From: Streptomyces formicae
GTDB lineage: Bacteria > Actinomycetota > Actinomycetes > Streptomycetales > Streptomycetaceae
Assembly (NCBI RefSeq): GCF_022647665.1
Contig: NZ_CP071872.1
Coordinates: 4,836,001 to 4,900,000, forward strand
Length of the DNA: 64,000 bases
Direction: 5' to 3'
A program made the translations under genes and the position numbers. Each line of letters opens with the position of its first letter. Position 1 is the stretch's first letter. The notes under the pieces are model-generated. The model was not told the DNA's origin. It did not search any database and was given only the letters and a program-made list of their open reading frames with translations. Shown here piece by piece: positions 36,255 to 45,477 of the stretch.

Positions 36255-38239
36255 TCAACGTCCCCAGTTTTCGATGGCACCGCCGCGCGGGGTGGCCGTT
36301 CTGGTAGCAGCCGCGCCTGGAGGCGCATGACGACGTGGCCGAGACCGGACACCGCCGCGGCGATCGCCAGGTCGGTGAGGGGAAGTGACTCGGTACCCAG
36401 CAGGGCCTGCAAAGGCGGCAGGTAGACACCGGCCACCTGGAGGCAGAGTGCCGTGCCGACGGCGACCAGGAGGAACGGGTTGGCCAGGCTTCTCGGGCGA
36501 GCCCGGGATCCGAGCGCCACGCCGAGCTGCGTGGCGCCCAGGATCAGGAACATCATGGTCTGCCAGGGGCGGCCGGTCTCCTGCGCCCAGACCCCGGCCA
36601 GGAGTGTCACTGCGGCGACGAAGGCCGCCCCCATGAGCATGATCCGCGGCCACAGGCCGGCGCCGAGCACGCTCTCCTCGGGGAGGCCGGGGCGGGTGCC
36701 GCATCGTGCCCGGGGCGACGGGCTCCGCGCCCAGCGCGACACCCGGCAGGCCGTGCGTGAGCAGGTTGATCCACAGGATCTGCGCGGGAAGCAGCGGCAG
36801 CGGCATCCCCAGGAAAGGCCCGAGCAGCATGACCAGGATCTCCGCGGTGCCCCCGGCGAGCCCGTAGAGCAGGAAGCGGCGCACATTGGCGTAGACACGG
36901 CGCCCCTCCTCGACGGCCGACACGATCGTGGCCGGGTTGTCGTCGGCGAGCACGAGATCGGCCGCCTGGCGTGCCACCTCGGTGCCGCGCCGCCCCATGG
37001 CGACACCGATATCGGCCCGGCGCAGGGCCGGCCCGTCGTTGACGCCGTCCCCCGTCATCGCCACCACGTGCCCCGCTCCACGCCACGCCTGAACGATGTC
37101 CAGTTTCTGCTCGGGGGTGGTCCGGGCGTAGACGCGTACGCCTGTCAGGTCGCCCGCGGTGCCTTCCCGGATCCGCTCGCCGGTGGTGACCTCTTCGACC
37201 CGGGACGCGATGCCAAGGCGGCCACAGCCCGTGCCGTCAGCGGGTGGTCGCCGGTGATGAGTACGGGGACGATCCCTGCCCGTTTGCAGGCGGCCATGGT
37301 CGCCTGCGACGCGCTCCGGAGCGGATCCAGAATGCCGACGAGGCCGAGGAGCGAGAGGCCCGACTCCCAGGTCCGAGACGGTCCCGCGGGGTCCCCGAGG
37401 TCAGCCGAGGCGACGGCAAGCACGCGGTACCCACTGCGTGCCAGCACCTCCGCCTGAGCTGCCGCCCGGCCGAGCAGGTCCGCGCCGCCGACCAGAATTT
37501 CTGGCCGGAGCACCGATTCCGGCGCTCCTTTGTACACGACCCGCAGTCCGCCCTGCGGCCGACGGTGCACGGTCGTCATGCGCTTGCGGCCGCTGTCGAA
37601 GGCAATCTCCTCCACCCTCGGCATCTCGCCGTCCAGCACCGCTCGGTCCAGCCCGAGACGGGACCCGGCGGCCAGCAGGGCGGCCTCGGTGGGATCGCCC
37701 AGAGCGCGCCATTCCGTGGAACGGTCCGACGGGGGCTCCAGCGCAGCGTCGTTGCACAGGATCGCGCCGCTCAGCTGCGCCGCCAGGTCGGGCGCATCAC
37801 CCGGGGTGACCGTCTCGCCGTCGCGCACGACCTGGCCTTCGGGTTCGTAGCCCGTACCCATGACCGTGGCCGCTCCATGTGGCGTCCACAGCTGTTCGGC
37901 GGCCATCCGGCGTTCGGTCAGAGTCCCGGTCTTGTCGGTGGCGATCACGGTGACAGAACCCAGGGTCTCCACCGCGGGCAGCCGACGGACGATCGCGTGC
38001 CGGTCCGCCATCCGCCGGGCGCCCAGGGCGAGAGCGAGCGTGACGACAGCAGGGAGGGACTCCGGAACGGCGGCGACGGCGAGACTGATCGCCGCAACGA
38101 TCATCAGCTCCACGGGCTGTCCGCGCACCAGCCCGAGAGCGAGGACCACCGCACACAGCACCACGATGACAGCTGCCAGTATCCGGCCGAACCTCGCCAG
38201 CCGGTGCTGCAGCGGAGTCAGACCGGGCGCCGCGCCCAT
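36255..38239 (-). pseudogene. P-type cation-transporting ATPase lacking its N-terminal domains
   Basis: The frame starts at ATG 38239 or before with LQHRLARFGRILAAVIVVLC, the middle of a cation ATPase; about 250 residues with two helices and the TGES actuator are missing, and GH65 begins 100 bp away. Present: VAAVPESLPAVVTLALALGA, IATDKTGTLTERRM, TEAALLAAGSRLGLD, VVYKGAPESVL; a shift near 37215 breaks TGDHPLT-ARAVAA; then VAMTGDGVNDGPALRRADIG and LGPFLGMPLPLLPAQILWIN; a shift at the C4 run near 36683 separates EESVLGAGLWPRIMLMGAAF. The C terminus is unclear (stop assigned at 36255). Even with shifts repaired it could not pump. It belongs to the PMR1/CtpF-like class, as does the ATPase at 30987. 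Confidence 0.74.
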
Positions 38240-38339
38240 GAGGGCAGCGAGCCATCGCCCCAGAGGACGAGACCCTCTTCTCAGCGGTGCCACCGCCAGG
38301 GGCCGCCCTCTCGGCAACCGTCCAGTGCACCATGACGGA

Positions 38340-40520
38340 TCAAGGCGTCGGCAGCACGAGTGTGCAGGTCTCACCCGGTGCGATGGTGACGGCCCGGTCG
38401 GCCAGCACCACCCGGATCGGTGACTCCTCGGAGTCGGGCACAGCGATCCGCAGCCGCCCGCTCTGCAGGCGTACACCGACGCCCCAGTGGCCGTGGTAGC
38501 GCAGTGAGAATCCGGACTCGGACAGCGCCGGAAGCGGCACCGGGTCCAGCCAGAGGGCACCCTCGCGGGTTTCCAGCCCGGTCAGGCCCCGCTGGACGAG
38601 GTCGAGGGTCCCGGCCATGGCGCCGAGGTGGATGCCCTCGCCGGGCGAGAAGAGATAGCCGAGCATGAGGACGTCAGCCTGCTTGGATGCCTGGTAACGG
38701 TTGACCGTGTCGCCCTCTGCCTCGAGGATCTGGTCGAGGCGCCGGATGCTGTCGTACCGCTCCCGGTAGGCGTCCCAGTCCAGCTCGGCGAGGTCACCGT
38801 AGCCGTCGAACTGGCTGATGACGCCCTGGTGACAGGGCACCCGCAGCCTCCTCGACACCTCCTCCCACTTCGGGAGTTCGTCGGCGTCGAGCTGCACGCG
38901 CTCGAACAGTTCCTGCCGACGCCATGCGGGAAGGCGCCGCAGGAGGTACAGGGCACGGCTGAGGACCCAGGCGGCAGTGACATTGGTGTACGTGTTGTCG
39001 TCCAAGCCGGGTCGGACGGCGCCCGGGTAGCTGTCGTGGTACTCGTCGGGGCCCACCACCCCGCGGATACGGAAACGGGCTGTCTCCGGGTCGAACACCG
39101 CCGTGTCCGCCCAGAAGCGGGCGATCTGCAGCAGCATCTCCGCACCCTTGGTGTGCAGGAACTCGGTGTCGCCGGTGGCCTCGCAGTACTGCCACACGTT
39201 GTACGCGATCGCCGAGCCGACGTGGTGCTGGAGCCGGGAGTGGTCCGGAAGCCAGCGGCCCGAACGGGGGTTGAGATGCAGTCGCTGGGCCTCCTCACGG
39301 CCGTCGCTGCCGCTCTGCCACGGGTACATCGCCCCGGCCCGTCCCACCGCCCGGGCTCCGCGACACGCCTGGGCGAGCCGCCGGCATCGGTAGTTCAGCA
39401 ACGCCCGGGAGACCTCCGGGAAGTGCAGGTTCAGATACGGGAGCACGAACAACTCGTCCCAGAAGACATGTCCGCGGTACGCCTCACCGTGCAACCCCCG
39501 GGCCGGAACGCCCACATCGAGTTCCGCGGTGTGCGGCGACAGCGTTTGCAGGACATGGAACAGATGCAGGCGCAGCACGCGACCGGCCTGGCCCGGCACC
39601 TGGACGTCCGCACGCCGCCACAACCGGGCCCAGGCACTGACGTGGGAGTCCATCAGAGCGGGGAAGTCCGCGGCTGCGGACATCCGGTCGACGGCTGCCC
39701 CGAGCGGATCGCTGATCGCCGCATCGTGTGAGGTGTGCAGCGCCACGGTCTTGTCGACAACGACCGGGCGGCCTGGTGCGATGGGAATCACCAGTCGGCG
39801 GACGGCGCGTTGCCGGGCGGGATGGAGCCGCGACGAAGCGGGCGACTGTCCGGTGACGACCGTACGGGCCGCCATGGCGATACCGATGTCGGAGCTGCTG
39901 GTGCGGCAGCGAAGCCACACGGTGTCGGACTCCTCCACGCCGGTCTCTACGTTGACCAGGTGGTTTCGGTTGAGGGACCGGTAGCGGTGCACGTTGCCGT
40001 TGACGACGTCGCCGTCGATCGCGGACTCGACTTCGATCTGTCCTGACCAGTCCTCGGCGGTGAAGACGGTCCGCAGCACAGCCAGGTGAGGGTCCGCCAT
40101 GTGCACCGCACGGATCTGCTCCACGCTCAGCACGCCGATCTCGTCGTCCCGGTAGCGAAAGGTGCGTGTGAGCGTGCCGCGGCGCAGATCCAGCGTGTGC
40201 CGATGGTCGAGGAGGACACAGCTGTCCGGGGAGAACCACGGGCCCGCCCCTCCGTTGGCGCAGCGCGGCCGGAACCGCAGGGGCAGCCAGTTCGGCAGGT
40301 TGACCATGTCCTCGTTCACCACCTGTCGCCCTGCGACGGTCGACTCCAGGCGGTTGTAGCATCCGGCCGCGTAGGTCCCGGGGTAGTGCACCAGACCGGC
40401 CCTGCTCTCGGGAACGGCCCCGCGGGTGGCAAAGTAGCCGTTGCCGAGCGTGCACAGCGATTCACGCAGCCGCTCGGTTCCCGGGGCGTAGCCCTCGTAC
40501 TCCCAGGTCCACTCCGACAT
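38340..40520 (-). CDS. Glycoside hydrolase family 65 (maltose/trehalose/kojibiose phosphorylase-like)
   Basis: 726 residues from ATG 40520. Order: N-terminal beta-sandwich (ESLCTLGNGYFATRGAVPES, YAAGCYNRLES), helical linker, then the (alpha/alpha)6 barrel with GHVFWDELFVLPYLNLHFPE, MYPWQSGSDGREEAQRLHLN, AIAYNVWQYCEATGDTEFLH and the catalytic acid in RGVVGPDEYHDSYPG, followed by DNTYTNVTAAWVL and KQADVLMLGYLFSP; small C-terminal beta domain. It cleaves an alpha-glucosidic disaccharide, by phosphorolysis if the phosphate site is kept. GH65 fused to OtsB is Rv2006 in the DosR regulon of M. tuberculosis; here it is free-standing. Slightly shorter than typical (760-800). Confidence 0.92.
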   Translation of the reverse strand: MSEWTWEYEGYAPGTERLRESLCTLGNGYFATRGAVPESRAGLVHYPGTYAAGCYNRLESTVAGRQVVNEDMVNLPNWLPLRFRPRCANGGAGPWFSPDSCVLLDHRHTLDLRRGTLTRTFRYRDDEIGVLSVEQIRAVHMADPHLAVLRTVFTAEDWSGQIEVESAIDGDVVNGNVHRYRSLNRNHLVNVETGVEESDTVWLRCRTSSSDIGIAMAARTVVTGQSPASSRLHPARQRAVRRLVIPIAPGRPVVVDKTVALHTSHDAAISDPLGAAVDRMSAAADFPALMDSHVSAWARLWRRADVQVPGQAGRVLRLHLFHVLQTLSPHTAELDVGVPARGLHGEAYRGHVFWDELFVLPYLNLHFPEVSRALLNYRCRRLAQACRGARAVGRAGAMYPWQSGSDGREEAQRLHLNPRSGRWLPDHSRLQHHVGSAIAYNVWQYCEATGDTEFLHTKGAEMLLQIARFWADTAVFDPETARFRIRGVVGPDEYHDSYPGAVRPGLDDNTYTNVTAAWVLSRALYLLRRLPAWRRQELFERVQLDADELPKWEEVSRRLRVPCHQGVISQFDGYGDLAELDWDAYRERYDSIRRLDQILEAEGDTVNRYQASKQADVLMLGYLFSPGEGIHLGAMAGTLDLVQRGLTGLETREGALWLDPVPLPALSESGFSLRYHGHWGVGVRLQSGRLRIAVPDSEESPIRVVLADRAVTIAPGETCTLVLPTP

Positions 40521-40582
40521 CCGCCATCCTCACCCCCTCTCCCTTCCCGAGGTCTACGGAGGCGCGGTCCACGCGCCGGGGC

Positions 40583-41456
40583 TCAGTCCCGGTGAGGGAC
40601 AACGGCGATCGGGGACCGGGAGTGGTGCAGGAGGGCGTGGGCGACCCTGCCGAGTTGCAGACCGACGTGGCGGTGCCGCCTCAGAGCTCCGACGACCAGC
40701 AGGTCCGCCGGCCGACGCGTCCAGGAGGACCCTTTGGGCGGGGCCTTCCACCGGCCTGCGGACCACTTCGACCTCGGGGTGATCGGCTGCGGCCTCGCGC
40801 AGCGCGTCGTCGAGGGCGGCCGAGGCCCGTTCCTCGTGCGCACGAGCGGGATCGTCCGCAAGGAGGGGGTGGTCCGCGTGCTCATGGGCAGGGCACCGCC
40901 AGGCCCGCACGGCCTCCAGGGCGGCGCCTCGTGCCGCGGCCTCGCGGAAGGCGAACCGTACGGCGCCCGCGCTCTCCGTCGAGTCGCCGACCCCGACCAC
41001 CACCCGGCCGAGGGCTCCCTGCCGGTTCTGCTCCGAGCCACGGACCACGACGGCCGGGCACACGGCGCGGCCGGCCCCTGCGACGCTCACGGAGCCCAGC
41101 AGCAGGCCGGCGAGCTCGCTGCGGCCACGGACGCCTGTGACCAGGGCAAAAGCTTCCTGTCCTGCCTGCAGCAGCGCGGAGACGGCGTCGTCGGGCAGCA
41201 CCTCGCCTGACACCTTCACCTCTGGATTGCGCAGCCGGGCGCGTTCCGCGCTGGACGCGACGATGTGCTCCGCCATGACTTCGCCGGCGGGACGATCGGT
41301 GCTGAGGGACGGGCGGCTGGCCTCGTAGCGCTCCCACAAGGAGGCGTGGACCAGGTGCAAGGGAACACCGTGGCGTGCGGCTTCGTCGACCGCCCAGTCG
41401 ACAGCCTCCAGGCTGGAATCCGATCCGTCGACACCCACCACCAGCGGGAGGTCCAT
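40583..41456 (-). pseudogene. Universal stress protein, frameshifted near the C terminus
   Basis: From ATG 41456: LPLVVGVDGSDSSLEAVDWA, VLPDDAVSALLQAGQEAFAL, LAGLLLGSVSVAGAGRAVCP, then the second domain VVVGVGDSTESAGAVRFAFR. At about 40715 (GCCGGCGGACCTG) there are about four extra bases relative to the expected ASADLLVVG; another frame then carries DLLVVGALRRHRHVGLQLGR and SPIAVVPHRD to the stop at 40583. The uncorrected reading frame runs 30 nt further. The nearest relative in the window is the intact 46995-47837 protein. Confidence 0.77.
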
Positions 41457-41558
41457 CGTCCCCACCGCCTTCCTCTCGGCGTCTGCGAACGCCCCCTGTG
41501 AATACCGTCGCATCGCCCCGGGGCATCCGCGACACGCAGTACCGGCACTCGGCCCGGA

Positions 41559-41576
41559 GACCCGTTGGACCGGGTC
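41559..41576. promoter_or_regulatory. Palindrome in divergent Usp/CBS-BON promoter region
   Basis: GACCCG-TTGGAC-CGGGTC, a perfect inverted repeat with 6-bp arms in the 290-bp region between the leftward Usp (start 41456) and rightward CBS-BON gene (start 41744). Possible operator; its polarity (CCC/GGG) is opposite to the DevR-like boxes. Confidence 0.35.
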
Positions 41577-41743
41577 GGCACCGGCCGGTTCCCGGCGCCG
41601 GTGGAGTCGTACGTCCGGTCAGCCCACCTTCGTGCCCCATAAGGCCCTGGAGCCGGGTGCCTTCTTCCCAGAAGCTGAATCGGAGAGGAGCAAGAGGAGC
41701 AATTCGTGTCCCGAGCGGACCCACCTGCGAGAGGAAGCCCGCG

Positions 41744-42514
41744 ATGAAGCACAGCAAGATCGGCAGCCTGATGGTGGACGATGTCGTCTCGGTGATTCCG
41801 CAGACCTCGTTCAAGGAGGTCGCCAAGCTGCTCGCAGTACACAGGATCAGCGGCCTGCCGGTGGTCGACGCCGATGACAAGGTGCTCGGTGTGATCTCCG
41901 AGAGCGACCTCGTACTCCGGCAGGCGGGAAGCCGGCCCGAGACTGAACCTGCTCGCAGCACACGACTGGCATGGCTGTCGCCGCCGGCCGGCGGCGACGG
42001 CACCGAAGGGAGTGCAGACGCCAAGGCGCAGGCGGTCCGGGCCCGAGAGCTTATGTCGCAGCCCGCGATCACCGTCCAGGCCGACAGCACCATCGCTGTG
42101 GCCGCACGCGCCATGGCCGAGCATCACGTCGAGCGGCTGCCCGTGGTCGATGAGGAGAGCCGCCTTGTGGGTATCGTCACCCGCCGCGACCTGCTCCAGG
42201 TTTTCCTGCGCCCGGACGCCGACATCCGCCGGGAGATCGTCGACGAGGTCCTGGAGCAGACACTGTGGCTTTCGCCGGGCGCGGTTCAGGTGCATGTGAT
42301 CGACGGAGTGGTCACTCTGGCGGGACAGCTGGAGCGGTTCAGCGACATCCAGGTCGCGGTCCGGCTGGCGCAGGAAGTGGACGGCGTGGTCTCCGTCATC
42401 GACAAACTCACCTACCGCTATGACGACTCCAGCTCACGGCCCGTCCAGCAGCCCCCTCCCCCCGTACTCGACGACGCCAGGCTGAGCGGGATGCACGTGG
42501 AGAGGTCCCCGTGA
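41744..42514 (+). CDS. CBS-pair plus BON-domain protein
   Basis: 256 residues from ATG 41744. CBS 1: SLMVDDVVSVIPQTSFKEVA, GLPVVDADDKVLGVISESDL; CBS 2: LMSQPAITVQADSTIAVAAR, RLPVVDEESRLVGIVTRRDL; BON domain (residues ~170-225): IRREIVDEVLEQTLWLSPGA and VIDGVVTLAGQLERFSDIQV. BON domains bind phospholipid surfaces or proteins; CBS pairs sense adenine nucleotides or ions. A Pro-rich tail follows. First of a pair with the gene at 42593, 78 bp on; third copy at 45478. No transmembrane segment. Confidence 0.92.
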   Translation: MKHSKIGSLMVDDVVSVIPQTSFKEVAKLLAVHRISGLPVVDADDKVLGVISESDLVLRQAGSRPETEPARSTRLAWLSPPAGGDGTEGSADAKAQAVRARELMSQPAITVQADSTIAVAARAMAEHHVERLPVVDEESRLVGIVTRRDLLQVFLRPDADIRREIVDEVLEQTLWLSPGAVQVHVIDGVVTLAGQLERFSDIQVAVRLAQEVDGVVSVIDKLTYRYDDSSSRPVQQPPPPVLDDARLSGMHVERSP

Positions 42515-42592
42515 GCGCAGGGAGCCGCCGCCTGTACGCGCCCACGGCGCCGGGCCCGAGCCCTGAAACGCTGACGCGAGAGGAGGTCTGAC

Positions 42593-43288
42593 GTGCCTGA
42601 CACTCCGCACATCGTGAGCGATGTGATGACTCAAACGGTCGTGGCCGTGGGGCGGGACGCGCCGTTCAAGGAGATCGTCCGGACCATGGAGCAGTGGAAG
42701 GTGAGTGCCCTGCCGGTACTCGAGGGTGAGGGGCGTGTCATCGGTGTCGTCTCCGAGGCCGACCTGCTGCCCAAGGAGGAGTTCCGCGACAGGCCCATGA
42801 GCCTCTACGAGGAGCGACAACGCCTGACCGATGTCGCCAAGGCGGGGGCGGTGACCGCGAAGGAGCTCATGAGCAGTCCTGCCGTCACGGTGCATCCTGA
42901 TGTCACCTTGGCACAGGCCGCGCGGATCATGGCCGTCAAGCGTGTCAAGCGGCTCCCTGTGGTCGATGACGAGGGCATGCTGCAGGGCATCGTCAGCCGT
43001 GCCGATCTGCTGAAGGTCTTCCTGCGTCCGGACGAGGAGATCGAGGAGGAGGTCCGCCGCACGGTGATCGCCTACCTCTTCCCTGCGTTCAGCCATGCCA
43101 TCCACGTGAACGTGCATGAGGGGGTGGTCACCCTCCGCGGGCAGATCCGGGACACCTCGCTCGTCTCGGTTGCCGCCCGCCTCGTCCGCGCCGTGGAGGG
43201 CGTGGTGGACGTCGAGCCCCATCTCACAGGCGAGTCCTCGACGCAGACCGGACCGGATGGAACATCAAAACCGTACGGAACGCCGTGA
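42593..43288 (+). CDS. CBS-pair plus BON-domain protein
   Basis: 231 residues from GTG 42593 (GAGAGGAGG upstream). Same architecture as its neighbour: HIVSDVMTQTVVAVGRDAPF and LPVLEGEGRVIGVVSEADLL, ELMSSPAVTVHPDVTLAQAA and RLPVVDDEGMLQGIVSRADL, then BON EEVRRTVIAYLFPAFSHAIH and GVVTLRGQIRDTSLVSVAAR. It probably shares the transcript of the gene upstream. The three CBS-BON copies are about equally distant in sequence, so the duplication is not recent. Confidence 0.92.
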   Translation: MPDTPHIVSDVMTQTVVAVGRDAPFKEIVRTMEQWKVSALPVLEGEGRVIGVVSEADLLPKEEFRDRPMSLYEERQRLTDVAKAGAVTAKELMSSPAVTVHPDVTLAQAARIMAVKRVKRLPVVDDEGMLQGIVSRADLLKVFLRPDEEIEEEVRRTVIAYLFPAFSHAIHVNVHEGVVTLRGQIRDTSLVSVAARLVRAVEGVVDVEPHLTGESSTQTGPDGTSKPYGTP

Positions 43289-43303
43289 CCGGGCTGGCGC
43301 CTG

Positions 43304-44296
43304 CTATGGCTGGATGTCGAGGACTTCCGGCACCGGGCGACGGGGCGTGCCGGGGCCTTCGGGGCCGTATCCGAGTCGCAGGATCATCTGCGTGTACCCC
43401 ATTCCCGACAGCGGCTCCCGCAGCGGCCAGCGAAGGTCGGTCCACTCGATCGCCTGGGTGGCGAAGGAGCTGGACAAGCCCTCAAGAGTGGCCAGCAGCA
43501 GGACGCGTTCCATGGCCTGGCCGGCACGCAACCAGTCCTCCGGGCGATCGTCCACGGTGCTGAGGAGAGCCAGCTGGGGGGAGCGTTCGAAGTCGGCACT
43601 GCCGCGGCCGGCCACCTGCCTGGTCCCGGCGAAGTCGCGCATGGGAGCCTTGCCGCCGCGTTTGCGCGGCCCGAAGGCGTAGTCCGGGATCCCGTCGGGA
43701 ACCGTGTTCACAGACGGCGCATCGACACGGGTCCACTGGCCCAGTTCCTCGTCGCTGCCGTGGTCGGTGAGGTTGCGCCGCTCGGCCTCCTCGACGAGTT
43801 CCAGCACTTCCTGCTGGTGCCATGGGCCGGGGAAGCTCAGCTTGGCCCCTTCCCGATCGGAGGCGTCGCTGAGAGCCGTCCGCAGGGCCTCGGGAATCTC
43901 CGTCTCCTCGAACGGGAAGCGGCTGCTGTGCCGGCGATGAATCGCCGGATACAGCACGGCGAGGCCGCTCTCACGGCCCTCGGCGCTGGTCAGCTGCACC
44001 GCCGCCAGCAGCGCCGGGTCCGCGGGGTCGGGGAGCAACCTGACTGCCGGGAACCAACCCTCGTGGACCACCGCGACCCGAAGATTCAGCAGGGCGGCGC
44101 CGCAGCCGAGGTGCAGGGCGCGGGCGTCGGGGTCGGAGTGCGGAATGGCGCGGTCGAAATCGGCGCGGAGGTGGAGAACGCGGCTTCCCTGGAAGTAGCG
44201 GAAGCTCCACGGCTGCGCGTTGTGCATCGACGGGGCCGCGGCAGCGTCGTGGACCAGGGCTGTGACGCGCTCTTCGGAAGGTTCTTGTCGGATCAC
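43304..44296 (-). CDS. Acg-like nitroreductase-family protein
   Basis: 330 residues from ATG 44296. The N-terminal motif DAAAAPSMHNAQPWSFRYFQ is the FMN-site signature of the Acg family (Rv2032/Rv3127/Rv3131), with ARALHLGCGAALLNLRVAVV and the C-terminal GQAMERVLLLATLEGLSSSF. Acg of M. tuberculosis is an inactive-looking, FMN-sequestering nitroreductase of the DosR regulon. Gene spacing (34 bp) indicates cotranscription with the DUF1918-HTH-PNPOx gene upstream on the same strand. Confidence 0.9.
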   Translation of the reverse strand: MIRQEPSEERVTALVHDAAAAPSMHNAQPWSFRYFQGSRVLHLRADFDRAIPHSDPDARALHLGCGAALLNLRVAVVHEGWFPAVRLLPDPADPALLAAVQLTSAEGRESGLAVLYPAIHRRHSSRFPFEETEIPEALRTALSDASDREGAKLSFPGPWHQQEVLELVEEAERRNLTDHGSDEELGQWTRVDAPSVNTVPDGIPDYAFGPRKRGGKAPMRDFAGTRQVAGRGSADFERSPQLALLSTVDDRPEDWLRAGQAMERVLLLATLEGLSSSFATQAIEWTDLRWPLREPLSGMGYTQMILRLGYGPEGPGTPRRPVPEVLDIQP

Positions 44297-44330
44297 CGGA
44301 GCGTCCCTTCACCGCAGCGGAAGCCACTGC

Positions 44331-45242
44331 TCACTGATCGGCCGGACTGATACGCCGACCGGTGAGGCGCTGGGGCCGGATCGACACCCACATCTCGCGC
44401 TCACCACCTGCCCATGGCGTGGTGTGGGCGCCGCCGTCCAGCCGCCGTACCGCGTCGGGCTCCGTGACAACCCGCGCAGGACCGACGACGAGAACGCTCC
44501 AGCCCTCGCTCGTGGCCTCGTCCAGGTGGTCGACCTCGAAGGCGACGTCCGTACCCACGGCCGCCGCGGGCACTGAATCGGGTGCGGTCCGGAAAGCGAT
44601 CGCGTCGTCGATGACTGCGTAGTTCACGGGGACGACCGCAGGGCCGCCGGACGTCGTCACGGCGACGCGGCCCACACCATGGGTGGAGAGCCGGGCTCGG
44701 CATTCGTCCGGGCCGAGCTCCCGCAGCTGAGGGTGGTGCAGGGCCTGGCCCTGGCCGGGCGGCCGATCGATGCCGCCCCCGCGCAGGGCTTCGACGCTCG
44801 TTCCCATGGCTCCGGCCAATCGGGTGAGAGTCCCCAGGCTCGGGTCGGCCGGGCGCTCCTCGAGGTACGCCAGGTACTCCGGCGCCATTGCGGCGCGGGC
44901 GGCCACGTTGGCCCGGGTGAGCCTCTGACGCTCGCGTTCGGCAGCCACACGACGGCCGATGTCGCCAGGATTGGCCGCGCGATCGGGTCGGTCGGGTACG
45001 GCACCCGCCCACTCCGTGCCCGCACCGGCAGGATCGCGGGCTGTCGCGGGCTCATGCTCCAGGTGACGTACATGTGCGTCGGGCCCGGGGAACACCAGCG
45101 TCACCTCGTCCGTGTCCGACCAGCGCACGTCATAGGGGGGTGTTCCATCCGCATGGTGGAGTCCGACGATCTCGCCGTCGCGCCTGGTGGCGCCGGTCCT
45201 CTGGCTTTCGATGACGAGTTGGTCGCCGAGGTGAGCTCGCAT
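44331..45242 (-). CDS. DUF1918 / XRE helix-turn-helix / pyridoxamine-oxidase-like fusion
   Basis: 303 residues from ATG 45242, where DUF1918 starts (RAHLGDQLVIESQRTGATRR and TPPYDVRWSDTDEVTLVFPG, residues 1-64). Residues ~95-155 form an XRE-type HTH (IGRRVAAERERQRLTRANVA, YLAYLEERPADPSLGTLTRL). Residues ~170-290 are a split-barrel PNPOx-like flavin domain (HGVGRVAVTTSGGPAVVPVN, FEVDHLDEATSEGWSVLVVG, ending with MWVSIRPQRLTGRRI). HTH-PNPOx proteins are common in actinobacteria; Rv3129 is a DosR-regulated PNPOx. Having DUF1918 on the same chain is unusual. It could be a flavin-responsive repressor of its own operon. Confidence 0.86.
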   Translation of the reverse strand: MRAHLGDQLVIESQRTGATRRDGEIVGLHHADGTPPYDVRWSDTDEVTLVFPGPDAHVRHLEHEPATARDPAGAGTEWAGAVPDRPDRAANPGDIGRRVAAERERQRLTRANVAARAAMAPEYLAYLEERPADPSLGTLTRLAGAMGTSVEALRGGGIDRPPGQGQALHHPQLRELGPDECRARLSTHGVGRVAVTTSGGPAVVPVNYAVIDDAIAFRTAPDSVPAAAVGTDVAFEVDHLDEATSEGWSVLVVGPARVVTEPDAVRRLDGGAHTTPWAGGEREMWVSIRPQRLTGRRISPADQ

Positions 45243-45344
45243 GATCGCCGCCGTTTCCTCAAAATGTTGCTGTACCCAACGTGCCACGCACCGCGTGCCA
45301 CCGCACGGGCCGAGAAGCCCTGCTCCGGGGCCGACCAGACCCGT

Positions 45345-45378
45345 CTTGGGACCGGTGGGCGGGTCCTCCGGTCCCAAG
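45345..45378. promoter_or_regulatory. Long inverted repeat in divergent PNPOx / CBS-BON promoter
   Basis: CTTGGGACCGG and CCGGTCCCAAG (11-bp perfect arms, 12-nt loop) lie between two divergent starts (45242 leftward, 45478 rightward), so a terminator is unlikely. The arms contain TTGGGAC and GTCCCAA, the half-sites of the mycobacterial DevR box, but set further apart than the 20-bp box. Confidence 0.5.
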
Positions 45379-45477
45379 GCCCGAGCTGCTCGTGCGCGGG
45401 TGGGCCCGTTCCCGACACGCTTGCCGCAACACCACACCACCACGACCGGCTGTCAGGGCCTCGAAGGGAAACGCGAC

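Noticed and set aside
45345..45378. Inverted repeat read as a terminator
   Set aside because: It lies between two divergent start codons, where no transcript should end; operator is the better reading.
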